A DNA stretch of 43,318 nt from positions 1 to 43,318 of the forward strand of contig CAIZKO010000096.1 of assembly GCA_903933585.1 (NCBI GenBank), given 5' to 3'. The position numbers and the translations under genes were made by a program. Shown piece after piece: positions 18,101 through 24,134 of this stretch. Positions within the stretch are counted from its first letter, which is position 1. Every line of letters starts with the position of its first letter. This DNA comes from an uncultured Actinomycetes bacterium. Lineage in GTDB: Bacteria; Actinomycetota; Actinomycetes; Nanopelagicales; Nanopelagicaceae. Below the pieces are notes generated by a model that worked only from the letters and a program-made list of their open reading frames with translations, was not told the DNA's origin and ran no database searches.

Positions 18101-19159
18101 CTTACAGGTGATTACATCCCGGATGCCGACTCAACGCTTTATGCTATCTGGAGTGGCGGATCGGGATCGCGCACTACGCATACCGTCACTTATTCACTCA
18201 ATGGTGGTAGCGGAACACTTCCAACACAAGTAGACGTTGCCGAAGGCTCCAGTTTCACCACTGCTTCAAGCAGTGGCCTGACAATGTCTGGCTTTGCTTT
18301 TAGTGCCTGGAATGACGGCACCGCAAACTACGCAGCAGGTGCTTCGTACACAATGTCGACAAGCAATGTGCTCTTAACCGCAGTTTGGAGTGAAAATGCT
18401 CCACCACCACCTCCTCCACCACCTGCACCAGTGCAGACCTCAACGATTACCGGAATTGCACCTGCTACGGGATCGGTTGTGGGTGGGTACACGGTGACAA
18501 TTACCGGCACCTTCCCAACGCTGGTTGTTGGAGTAACTTGTGGCGGAAATAAGCTTGCCCCGGGATCTTGGGTTCAAACAACTACGACAATTAAATTCTC
18601 CATGCCGACCCACGTCGAAGGAAAAGTGACCTGCACGGTTGATAATGGATTGCTGCCTTTGCTTGCCCCACAATCCTTCACATATACCCGCGTCGAGGTG
18701 GCTCCAACGCCTACTCCTACTCCAACACCTTCCCCAACACCAACGCCTTCCCCAACACCAACGCCAAATGGCGGCGCTCCAACACCTTCCCCAACACCAA
18801 CACCTTCCCCAACTCCTTCAGTGAAGCCAAAGCCACTTAAGACAACAATTGATACCAAGATTTACTTTGACATGGGTTCAGCGGTGGTTAAAGGTGCCAA
18901 TTTGGAAACCTTAAAGAAGCTTGCGATCAAGTTGCGTGGACTTGGTAAAACTATCACCATAACGATTACTGGCTATGCCCAACCAACTCCGGGTAGTGAG
19001 AAAACAGATGGCAAGTTGTCAGCAGATCGCGCTGCCGCAGTAGCGAAAATATTGAAGGCGGCAGGAGTTAATACAAAAGTAACATACGCCGGAGTGGGTC
19101 GGGCCAAGGCTAATTTGCCGACTTCACGCTACGTAGAGATAGTCGCGAAAAACAAATAA
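9188..19159 (+). CDS. Giant secreted multi-domain repeat protein with Ig-like and InlB-type modules and an OmpA-like C-terminus
   Basis: A 3323-aa protein. Residues 1-28 are a Sec signal peptide (cleavage probably after VQA). A cysteine-containing N-terminal domain (29-295) follows. Residues 298-1605 hold putative-Ig (He_PIG-like) modules, which from about 595 to 1295 alternate with QTITF-type modules carrying a cysteine pair. A fibronectin-like stretch spans 1608-1710. About 18 InlB B-repeat/Flg_new modules fill 1711-3070, recognisable by GYTFxGW and LYAxW. A proline run (3072-3083), an IPT/TIG domain (3084-3170), a PTPSPTPT linker (3173-3217) and an OmpA-like domain (3222-3323) end it. D3274 and R3281 are candidates for the peptidoglycan-contact residues of that domain. 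No LPXTG motif or C-terminal membrane anchor exists, so the OmpA-like domain probably holds it on the wall. A role as surface adhesin is inferred. GTG start. Confidence 0.85.
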   Translation: MVNDRWRKALILVLSFGLVTAFLSPVQATHLRGAVGSIVYDHTAKTVTITSTMVERKDACPTSGSSGSLCTYFAFPTMYQVNRTTGTTTSVQACVGQSTTPTSSLYDNTSQPLYNIFTTTFVINVACPNFSTSFDYLFSQTGSNRIGGIKNTTNQVIEFEGQIRIDGAVDRKAPIYNTGYMTDIQYNESPSVIFSTNLNATGQNSSGQDGYSVTYALVTSTASAIGGYGASAIPCSNFNTSSGILQIGIAFCSLAAYQAAFKGGTDTTPIYYVLKTTAKDSIGQFTTRDVLLSFSNTSNNTPTLSRTPSTNPLAISAGATTTITFNAADVDAAQKLVFSSNSLPSWATISPTPGTLSVSNSSSMTLTLSPPTGTNFAGTFLISATDNGAFPLSATNQIDLTVGTGQLPPGPPGTPTTSGSTATFTEPTTGGPVVSYSAFATSTTGSGTLTATSCDVPVSPGSTRTCTFGSSLTGYGVVITATNAEGSASSLSSVTPPVLYTSISTLSWTQNSAPSSNYTLSQTGAPIQSYSISPGLSTAGLSFSTVTGLITGTPTAILSATPYTITGSTGGATPVLSNGVVITLTVAAAVVSGKLAQTISFPYMGRFPKLIAAPTVPTVNTLPGSAFILEPLNAYSSSGLPVTYTASCSSYGQVLSSTISGTIYYWLAYIRTTSTSGNTTCTVTAAQAGNSTYLAATSVAIKVSGNRGASSNTVNQTYTAAPGMGAISINGGGTTLTLTTGSSVTSLNVPLTHALVHSYIGTYSTTSGITASEGWTDCSVTGLPSGLSLDPFTCQLAGIPSAAAASATYTVNYRNPFGTTTKTFTMVVNKGSQAITFPAISNMTTASADQPLTATNSVSLGNGGSAITYRTSSSSICTIVSGSVHAVGNGTCSVTASAASNSNYNAATDVIRTISILGAPILAINPGSSNDVSVPVGEHHANYYPITNSGGAIATWSLKDASGIVISALPGDLVFDSTTGVISGAVELAQPRTKYTLVATNAAGTASFDFYLTATKIDQTITFNPLNGMVKTDAPQGLFAVATSGLPVTFTTNDSGICTITGAGTVQPVAAGTCIVTAAQSANNGTDPTYNPAVSVTQQFVISDALTPPAITLSASSATVQVNQPLPYLFSIFNSGGAVAAGGYSISPDPATISTSPTTITFDTTWGVFSGGNPSQTGTVVFTITANNSATPGGVGASVATFTLTVVAAQDSIRISPINDLIAGTSGNATILGTSVSGRGITYSASPSSVCTVVSGALHPVGYGTCTLSGHINGDSNWSSADASISVNIHAPPTLNITNSPIVLLGGATFSTSVLTQNYVGDPATKFELFDSTGSGGVNYTSTGIDSLSFNPSTGALTGTTTSINQSATIYTLKATNPFGSATTTFSLAIAGLTPPVITASTPDITGYYCATLPPAASIPASATFTCDLAASFNIANTGPVATDYILYNSGTTNAATLPAGITFDTNTGSLSGLATAGTFAKTSYDFFAHNSAGNSNKLVVSLTLVNQISITTTNPVVSGPTAGAPLSAPIISSGGFGAVTWSYANSSAIWLTVDSNGNIVGSVPSNAAGTSYSIDVIATDNGTASMGGATSFVRTFSGTVAANNASTDPATLITNNTATLNASSSLGGVVTNSFFCYSTTSPGAAFTPNATRSNKNCTNIGSLNIASGTTSPFSAALTTLSAATTYYFQFFVTIGGTNYSGTLRNFITYANTFTIAASTTGSGSISPSGTATVNYGSNNSYTITPSANYQVTDVLVDGVSQGAITSYAFNAVNLNHTIAVTFSPNVYVVTFDYSSADSGSPSLSSVNYSYGSAAFTLPTISTLVKANYTFVGWNTAAGTAVGNVANPYTPTTTVTLYAAWAPNYEILFDKGSGDSGTLTTLTGSGSTIPLPAFSTGSMVKLGYHFANWLSDDAVTAYADSASISITTPFIHTLTAIWAPNTYSVTYDPGAGASVSPTSASYTVAGSPLTLPTPTKSGYTFDGWFTATSGGALITSPFTVVADTTLYAQWTQIFHTVTYVLNGGTGTLPTQTLIAEGASFTTALSTGFTKAGYTFNQWNDGHADYLAGVSYTMSTSDVVLTATWTADTLVVTFNSQGGSVVSAGSTTTGGTIASAPADPTRTGYTFNGWFVATTGGTAVVFPYTHGRTSDFTLYAQWTVTPYTVTFTFDLNNFGRVGPGSLNLGPWVESNTTAFSLYGASNVAGLGPDPADPLYGWTTNADGSGQFFAQGFLMSSVGAYFASAGDVTLYAKWSLDSNTVTYSLNGGTGTLPTHAPVIDFGTFTTASSAGITKTGYTFGGWNDGSNTYAAGVTYTMAIGNVTLSAVWNAIAQPITYLPGGATGSAPSSPTSVAYGSTFIVPANTFNYTGYTFAGWSDGMDTYLAGATYPLSGTISGTVTLTATWSADSQAISYQAGGAGGSAPLSPTSVAYGSTFIVPANSYTNPGYTFTGWFDGALTYQPGDTYPVTGTISGGVTLTATWSANTFTVTYDSQGGSSISASSTTSGGSIANPGTPTRPGYSFNGWFVSASTGTAITFPYTHGQIAAFTLYAQWAQITYTFTYSAGANGSLTGNTTQIVNAGSNGSAVTAVANAGYGFVSWSDSSTANPRTDLAASSDITVTASFALNPTHSVTYSLGGGTGTLPTQADVPEGATFNTSISTGLSRAGYTFSVWSDGSATYAAGAPYVMSTGNISLTAIWNPNTLTVFYDTQGGSAISNGSTTTGGVIATSPGTPTLAGYAFTGWFETSSGGSAITFPYSHGQVVDFTLYSQWSTIVYSFSYSAASNGSLTGSTSQIVASGRDGSTVTAVPYAGYHFVSWSDSVGTAARTDLAASGNINVTANFAMNATHAVTYSLGGGSGTLPTQGDVAEGGVFTTASSTGLTKTDFTFNSWSDGLNTYTAGSNYTMSTVDVTLTAMWSPSTFTVTFDTQGHGVAVAPRTHVTTILFADLPAESNDGAFSFMGWSESPIGIVLTGDYIPDADSTLYAIWSGGSGSRTTHTVTYSLNGGSGTLPTQVDVAEGSSFTTASSSGLTMSGFAFSAWNDGTANYAAGASYTMSTSNVLLTAVWSENAPPPPPPPPAPVQTSTITGIAPATGSVVGGYTVTITGTFPTLVVGVTCGGNKLAPGSWVQTTTTIKFSMPTHVEGKVTCTVDNGLLPLLAPQSFTYTRVEVAPTPTPTPTPSPTPTPSPTPTPNGGAPTPSPTPTPSPTPSVKPKPLKTTIDTKIYFDMGSAVVKGANLETLKKLAIKLRGLGKTITITITGYAQPTPGSEKTDGKLSADRAAAVAKILKAAGVNTKVTYAGVGRAKANLPTSRYVEIVAKNK
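14321..18397 (+). repeat. Array of about 18 InlB-type protein modules inside the giant gene
   Basis: Residues 1711-3070 consist of modules of about 70-95 residues. Most begin with VTY or VTF, then a glycine-rich turn, GYTFxxW and a final strand ending in LYAQW or LTATW. At least four subtypes are present. Two modules at about 16186-16634 are close neighbours of each other, sharing SPTSVAYGSTFIVPAN. The region contains no cysteine. DNA identity between copies is low, so the duplications are old or codon use has drifted. Confidence 0.8.
18706..18836 (+). repeat. Pro/Thr/Ser-linker tandem repeat
   Basis: The coding sequence repeats units such as CCTTCCCCAACACCAACG, giving PTPTPSPTPT-type sequence before the OmpA-like domain. 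Near-identical DNA copies make this stretch prone to slippage, unlike the older InlB modules. It should be a rigid, extended spacer crossing the cell wall. Confidence 0.8.
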
Positions 19160-19164
19160 GCAAG

Positions 19165-19338
19165 TTACTTTCGGTTAGCCGTCTTTCGACCGATGTAAAA
19201 ACCAACTGCAAAGACTGCTGCCACGAATAAGGCGCCGGCAATCAGGGCAATTCCGCGATTTCCATCTTCGCCACCAGGGACGTTGACTTGAGGTTTGGCA
19301 GCTTGTGATAAAACTAAATGCGCAAGTGAATATTTCAT
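19165..19338 (-). CDS. Small single-pass membrane protein (57 aa)
   Basis: An open reading frame of 57 codons plus stop. It reads MKYSLAHLVLSQAAKPQVNV, then a glycine- and acid-containing linker, a hydrophobic stretch (about residues 30-49, GIALIAGALFVAAVFAVGFY) and the basic tail IGRKTANRK. This is a typical single membrane helix with a positive-inside C-terminus. There is no Shine-Dalgarno sequence. TATCAT (19345-19350) lies six bases before the ATG, which would suit a leaderless transcript. It starts 23 bp after the GH25 gene and its stop is 5 bp from the end of the giant gene. It may be the last gene of the pullulanase-GH25 operon. No known family was recognised. Confidence 0.6.
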   Translation of the reverse strand: MKYSLAHLVLSQAAKPQVNVPGGEDGNRGIALIAGALFVAAVFAVGFYIGRKTANRK

Positions 19339-19344
19339 GTACTT

Positions 19345-19350
19345 ATGATA
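19345..19350 (-). promoter_or_regulatory. Candidate -10 box for the 57-aa membrane protein
   Basis: Read on the minus strand, TATCAT fits TANNNT and stands six bases before the ATG. This is the spacing expected if transcription begins on the start codon. No convincing -35 element was seen. Confidence 0.3.
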
Positions 19351-19361
19351 CTAATAATTCG

Positions 19362-20330
19362 TTATTGCGTTATCTCTTGCAGCGTCGCGGGCAGTGCAGG
19401 TGGAGTTACTTGAGGGTTGATGGCGATATTCATCACTGATGTAAGTGGTACTTGCAGACCTGTGGCTTGAAAGTTGGTGAAATCTTCGGGGGTCCCGCTA
19501 AAGATATCGAGGTCGACCTGACCCTGTGCGATCCCATATTTACGGCCGTTCCCGCTCGATGAATACTGCCAAAAACTCCACTGTGTCTGGCAATCCAAGC
19601 TCGTCCAGAGATTCGTACTACATCCTGTTTTGAGTAGGGATGGTTGAATTCCGACTATTGCTGGGTTAACTCCAGCGGTCGCTATCCAGAGCGGATGATC
19701 AATCAGGGCAGTCGCTTTTCCCAAGGTGCCGTGGAGCAGAGATCGAAATGAATACAGGACAGGAGTACGACTTGTGGCTTTCTGTATAACTTTGCTCCAT
19801 TCGGTGACCCAGAGAGCGGTTTCTTGCGGTGGCAAACTATGGGAGCAGATGCCAAAAATGACTTTCTGAGTACATGTGGTTTCGAGGTCCAGCGCAATTG
19901 GCATATCGAACTCATTTAATCCGCCGTCAAGGTTTATTCGATCGATGACTTTATTCGCCTGGTTGTGGGCATTTGCGATGATTACGCTTCTCTTCGCAGT
20001 ATTAGGAAGATGAACGTAATAGTAAAACCCGGTGTATATACCCGCACTTTGTGCCTGCTGGCGATCCGATCGGTAGTACTTTGCAGCGAGCAAGTCGGCG
20101 GGTCCCAAGGTGTTCCCCCCGTTGATCCACAAGAAGTTAACTCCAGCCGCAGCCATCGTTGCAAAATTAATCGGTCCTGCATGCTGGTACCGACTGATAT
20201 CCAAACCGAGGATGTGATGTCCTGGACCAACCCTTTGAAAGGGAGCGGGGGTTGCCGCGGTTGCCGCGTCACTCATCGAAAGAAGAAGAAATAGGGTGGC
20301 GACCAAGAGCCGCAGCCTTCTTACTTTCAT
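19362..20330 (-). CDS. Secreted GH25 muramidase-like protein
   Basis: A 322-aa protein with a signal peptide (1-26, ending in ATA). The GH25 barrel carries D44 in GLDISRYQ, and D148 and E150 in ALDLE, at the positions of the GH25 catalytic acids. Further family signs are GVNFLWIN, IYTGFYYYVHLP and a late WQYSSSG segment. Several cysteines between 153 and 250 could form disulfides outside the cell. The expected action is hydrolysis of the N-acetylmuramic acid to N-acetylglucosamine bond in peptidoglycan. It follows the pullulanase gene by 20 bp, so it is probably cotranscribed with it. The C-terminal 50 residues are proline-rich and of unknown role. Confidence 0.8.
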   Translation of the reverse strand: MKVRRLRLLVATLFLLLSMSDAATAATPAPFQRVGPGHHILGLDISRYQHAGPINFATMAAAGVNFLWINGGNTLGPADLLAAKYYRSDRQQAQSAGIYTGFYYYVHLPNTAKRSVIIANAHNQANKVIDRINLDGGLNEFDMPIALDLETTCTQKVIFGICSHSLPPQETALWVTEWSKVIQKATSRTPVLYSFRSLLHGTLGKATALIDHPLWIATAGVNPAIVGIQPSLLKTGCSTNLWTSLDCQTQWSFWQYSSSGNGRKYGIAQGQVDLDIFSGTPEDFTNFQATGLQVPLTSVMNIAINPQVTPPALPATLQEITQ

Positions 20331-20350
20331 TTAACGATCGAGTTCAGAGA

Positions 20351-22732
20351 TTATTGTTCAAGCACAATAGAACCGAGCGCAGGCACGGTGACCTGCGAAC
20401 CGCTCATTGAAGAGAGAACTTTAGTTCCTGCAACATTTCCACTCACAATAAGACTCCATTTACCTCCAGATGGCAAGGTGACCTTTGAAGGTGTTGAAGT
20501 GGCGTTATAAGCAACAACTATCTTCTTCCATGAATCTTTACTCTTTGCTCCATCGAGGGAATATGCAATAACTCCATCGAGGGTCGGTATGAAGGAGAGA
20601 TTGGCTTTGATTGCGCTTGCTGTGCTTAATCTAAACGCAGGGTGGGCGTTTCTTAGCGCCAAGAGCCCTTTGTAGTAGTTATTGACTGCGATATTTGTAG
20701 GGAGGGTGCTCCATTTGAGCGAGTTGACCTCGTCGCTCGCGTTATAGCTATTGCCGTTCCCACCTTTTGAACGCAAGAATTCTTGACCGGCTTGGATAAA
20801 GGGAACTCCCTCGGAAAGGTAGACGATGACGGCGCTCATCTGATCCATTTTGATGATCGTCGAAGCCGTTGCCCCTGGCACGCTTGAAGTTAGTTTGTCG
20901 AAGACCGTCTGGTTGTCATGAGACTCCACATAATTTATGGACTGGGCCGGGCTCGATGTTGTCCACTTATTATCGAGGTTCCCGTTATAAGCCGTATTAC
21001 CAACGATTCCAGCCTTAACATCCGGCGCCTTTGCGAAAATACCGGAGACGAACCCAGCCTCGGTTGTATTAAAGACCGAGCCCTTGGCTCCATCACGGAT
21101 TTGGTCGTTGAAAGCAGCAACGCCAGGAACTTTCGCGATATTTCCTTGAGTTGCAGCGCTTTCGATAGGTAGTGAACTTGCTCCGTACCAACCCTCTCCA
21201 AGCATCAAAATTGAGGGATCAATCGCACTCAAAGACTTACGTGCTTGGTTAACTGTTGTGATGCTCATCTGGCCCATCTGATCGATGCGGAAACCATCGA
21301 TGTGGTATTCCGTAGCCCAGTATTTAAAGGAGTCATTGATGAACTTGGCTGCCATTGAACGTTCATCGGCTACATCGTTACCGCAGCCACTGCCATTTGT
21401 GAGGTCGCCATTTGAGTCAGTTCTGAAGAAGTAACCAGGCACAATCAAACTCTCGCTGTAGGTGTTGGCGTTAAAAACGTGGTGATACACGACATCCATG
21501 ATCACCCGCAGCCCCTGGTTGTGCAGAGATTGAACTGCACTCTTCAATTCAACTATCCGCTTAGTTGGATTTGCTGGATCTGAAGAGTATGAACCTTCCG
21601 GAACATTGAAATTCTGTGGGTCATAGCCCCAGTTGAAACTCGGCGCAGATTCATCGACTGATTGGAAATCGAAGATAGGTTGGAGTTCTACGTGGGTAAC
21701 TCCCAGGCTCTTTATATGCGCCACACCTGTCGGGGTACCTTTGTAGGAGGTCTTTACATCCGTGAAAGCCAGATACTTTCCTTGATGCGCCGCAGGAACT
21801 CCACTACTTGGATCTATCGAAAGATCTCGAACGTGCAGTTCATAAATCGAAGCATCGGTAGGGTTTCCAGAGAATTTAGGCTTGGTGTTGTTCCAGCCAA
21901 CTGGATTGGTTTGAGATAGATCTACAACTACTCCGAGAAGGCCGTTAATTGTCGTAGCTCGTACATAAGGATCGACAGCATCATTTGTGGTTCCATCCAC
22001 TGTGACGCGGTACATATAAATTAACCCATTTTTGTCGCCAGAGAGGGTGGTGACCCATGTTCCATTGACATCCGAGGTCATTGGCACCTCTGTTGCACCG
22101 CTGGCGGGTGTAGTCGCAGTCGCGAAGGTTAAAAGCGATACCTTGCTCGCCGTTGGAGCCCAGACGCGAAACTTTGTTGACGCTTTTGAATACGTGTTTC
22201 CAAGATCATTTCCTGAATACGTATACTTTGCGGCGAATTCTGGAGAATCAAAGATCTTTGCTTGAGCTACGGCCGGGCTCACTGGGATATCTCCAGTAGG
22301 GATTGCGGTGTACACAGTCTTGTCCCCTTGGCGAATCCAAATTTCGGCGTTGCCATTGGCATCGAAATTCGTTATGAATCTATCTGTACTGCCCTCTTTC
22401 TGAACCCAAGCACCGAGGCGGATAATAAATCCGAGTTGATCGAAAGTCGCCAATCCGGTTACATCGGTGGTCGCAATCGCTCCAAAAGCATCCTTGCCGG
22501 CAAAGGCAAATCCCGCCGCACTCACTTCTTTGTCATTGGCGGAACCTGGCAGGTCCTTCCACAAGTACACGTTCCAATCCTTATAGTCACTAGCGGTCCG
22601 TTGATAGTGAATTGTGAGGTGAACCGTGTCTGGCAACGCGGCTTGCGCTGGTGCTAGCCAGAAAGCCGGTTGGACGAGCGCCATAATAAGCGCGAAAGCG
22701 AGGAGAAGTGTGCGACGAGGAGCGATAATCAT
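20351..22732 (-). CDS. pulA: Secreted type I pullulanase
   Basis: A 793-aa GH13 enzyme with a signal peptide (about 1-31, APAQA). A CBM41 starch-binding domain spans about 34-140 and a CBM48-like module about 170-270. The GH13 barrel begins near 290. NWGYDP (367-372) is the type I pullulanase signature. DVVYHH (413-418) is region I, D484 in FRIDQ the nucleophile, E513 in LGEGW the acid/base, and D606 in VESHDN the third acid. It should cleave alpha-1,6 branches of pullulan, glycogen or amylopectin outside the cell. There is no lipobox. TAAACT (22739-22744) lies six bases before the ATG, and there is no Shine-Dalgarno sequence, so the transcript may be leaderless. It heads an apparent operon with the GH25 gene. 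Confidence 0.9.
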   Translation of the reverse strand: MIIAPRRTLLLAFALIMALVQPAFWLAPAQAALPDTVHLTIHYQRTASDYKDWNVYLWKDLPGSANDKEVSAAGFAFAGKDAFGAIATTDVTGLATFDQLGFIIRLGAWVQKEGSTDRFITNFDANGNAEIWIRQGDKTVYTAIPTGDIPVSPAVAQAKIFDSPEFAAKYTYSGNDLGNTYSKASTKFRVWAPTASKVSLLTFATATTPASGATEVPMTSDVNGTWVTTLSGDKNGLIYMYRVTVDGTTNDAVDPYVRATTINGLLGVVVDLSQTNPVGWNNTKPKFSGNPTDASIYELHVRDLSIDPSSGVPAAHQGKYLAFTDVKTSYKGTPTGVAHIKSLGVTHVELQPIFDFQSVDESAPSFNWGYDPQNFNVPEGSYSSDPANPTKRIVELKSAVQSLHNQGLRVIMDVVYHHVFNANTYSESLIVPGYFFRTDSNGDLTNGSGCGNDVADERSMAAKFINDSFKYWATEYHIDGFRIDQMGQMSITTVNQARKSLSAIDPSILMLGEGWYGASSLPIESAATQGNIAKVPGVAAFNDQIRDGAKGSVFNTTEAGFVSGIFAKAPDVKAGIVGNTAYNGNLDNKWTTSSPAQSINYVESHDNQTVFDKLTSSVPGATASTIIKMDQMSAVIVYLSEGVPFIQAGQEFLRSKGGNGNSYNASDEVNSLKWSTLPTNIAVNNYYKGLLALRNAHPAFRLSTASAIKANLSFIPTLDGVIAYSLDGAKSKDSWKKIVVAYNATSTPSKVTLPSGGKWSLIVSGNVAGTKVLSSMSGSQVTVPALGSIVLEQ

Positions 22733-22738
22733 GGCGAA

Positions 22739-22744
22739 AGTTTA
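22739..22744 (-). promoter_or_regulatory. Candidate -10 box of the pullulanase operon
   Basis: On the minus strand TAAACT (a TANNNT match) ends six bases before the pullulanase ATG. This is the leaderless spacing seen at other starts in this window. TATAAA overlaps it two bases upstream as an alternative. Confidence 0.3.
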
Positions 22745-22880
22745 TAGAGAAAGCCGAGGTGAATCCTTATAAATTGCCAGTATTTCTGGAGTTTTCCCGC
22801 CCTTCCGCATTGACTACGTCGGGACTATATTTTGCTGAAACTAATCATCTCTGTGAATCGCTGAATAATCAGGAGGACAC

Positions 22881-24119
22881 GTGTACTTTCAGGACCGCTA
22901 CCTATCAAATGAACAAATTCTCATGCGAGATACCTGTCGCCAATACGTTGACGAGGTTGTCGCTCCCTGGATTAGAGAAGATCGATCGCGCGAATGGTCG
23001 ATGGACCCAGAAGCGCGTTTAGCTCCCCACATCTTAGAGAAAGCCGATGAGATCGGATTGCGATATCTCGGGGTGCCTGAAGAGTTCGGCGGAATTCCAT
23101 TAGATGCAGATACCCTTTCACAAACGTTTGCGGTGATTTCGACTGAATTGGCGCGCGGCGACTCGGGACTGGCGGACAAACTCGTCCAGAACTGGAAGAT
23201 ATCAGTTCTCTTAGGTGCCCTTGCCCCTTTGCATCTGCAAAAGAAATGGTTTGCGGCTTACATGGCTGATCCGCAATTTCTTATGGCGCACTGTTTGACC
23301 GAGCCACGCGGAGCTTCTGATCGTTGGCTTCCTTACAATGTGCCAGAAGCGAGTATGGAGACTAAAGCTGTTCTAGAGGGCGATGAATGGGTCATCAATG
23401 GTCGAAAGCAATTTATCAGTAATGGTTATGATGCAAAACTTTACATCGTTTATGCCAATACCGATTCAACACAAGGAACCATGCAAGGCACATCAAGTTT
23501 CTTGGTCCCTCGCGAAACCCCAGGACTAACAGTGACTCGATGCAATGAAACCATCGGCGGACGCTTCATGAACAATGGAGAGATTGTATTTGAGAATGTT
23601 AGGTTACCGGCCGATCATCTGCTGGCACACAACGATGCCTTGGGCAAAGCCGGCATTTATTTCCAACCTGGAAAAATAATGGTAGCTGCTAAGAATTTAG
23701 GGATCGGAATTGCGGCCTATGAAGATACTGTGCGCTTTGTCCACGAGCGCGTTCAGGGTGGCAGAGTTCTTATAAAGCATCAGGCAGTTGCTTCGCGAAT
23801 TGCAGATATGGCAACCCGACTGGAAGCCGTGTCAGCGCTACTCCGCCATGCCGCAACCGCGGTTGATGAAGGATCACCAGATGCCGCCATCTTGGCCACC
23901 ATGGTTAAGGTTTTCGCATCAGATGAAATTCTTAAGGTATGTCAGAACGCGATGGAGCTGCATGGTGGGTACGGGGCAATGGTCGAAGTGGGTATCGAAA
24001 AATACTTTAGAGATGCCGCTGTCTGTCTCCACTCCGATGGCACAACTGACGTATCGAATTTTAAGATCGTGAAGTCTATGTTCCCGGCTACTGCTGGAAC
24101 CTATGCGGGGCCTGAATAA
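22881..24119 (+). CDS. Acyl-CoA dehydrogenase-family flavoprotein
   Basis: A 412-aa protein with the three ACAD domains: an N-terminal helical part (1-130), a beta-domain (131-245) with the FAD-contact motif CLTEPRGASD (138-147), and a C-terminal helical part with RVLIKHQAVASRIADM and ELHGGYGAMVE. The catalytic-base loop, normally EGT, reads S385-D386-G387-T388, so the usual Glu is replaced by Asp. It could still oxidise an acyl-CoA or a related substrate, but specificity is unclear. AGGAGG, four bases before the GTG, is a perfect ribosome-binding site and fixes the start. EtfB, EtfA and EtfD-like genes within 10 kb provide an electron acceptor route. Confidence 0.85.
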   Translation: MYFQDRYLSNEQILMRDTCRQYVDEVVAPWIREDRSREWSMDPEARLAPHILEKADEIGLRYLGVPEEFGGIPLDADTLSQTFAVISTELARGDSGLADKLVQNWKISVLLGALAPLHLQKKWFAAYMADPQFLMAHCLTEPRGASDRWLPYNVPEASMETKAVLEGDEWVINGRKQFISNGYDAKLYIVYANTDSTQGTMQGTSSFLVPRETPGLTVTRCNETIGGRFMNNGEIVFENVRLPADHLLAHNDALGKAGIYFQPGKIMVAAKNLGIGIAAYEDTVRFVHERVQGGRVLIKHQAVASRIADMATRLEAVSALLRHAATAVDEGSPDAAILATMVKVFASDEILKVCQNAMELHGGYGAMVEVGIEKYFRDAAVCLHSDGTTDVSNFKIVKSMFPATAGTYAGPE

Positions 24120-24134
24120 CTTGAACTAGGGGGA

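Noticed and set aside
14321-18397. The repeats in the giant gene as a CRISPR or other DNA repeat array
   Set aside because: The repeats are at protein level, in frame, 70-95 residues long and diverged in DNA.
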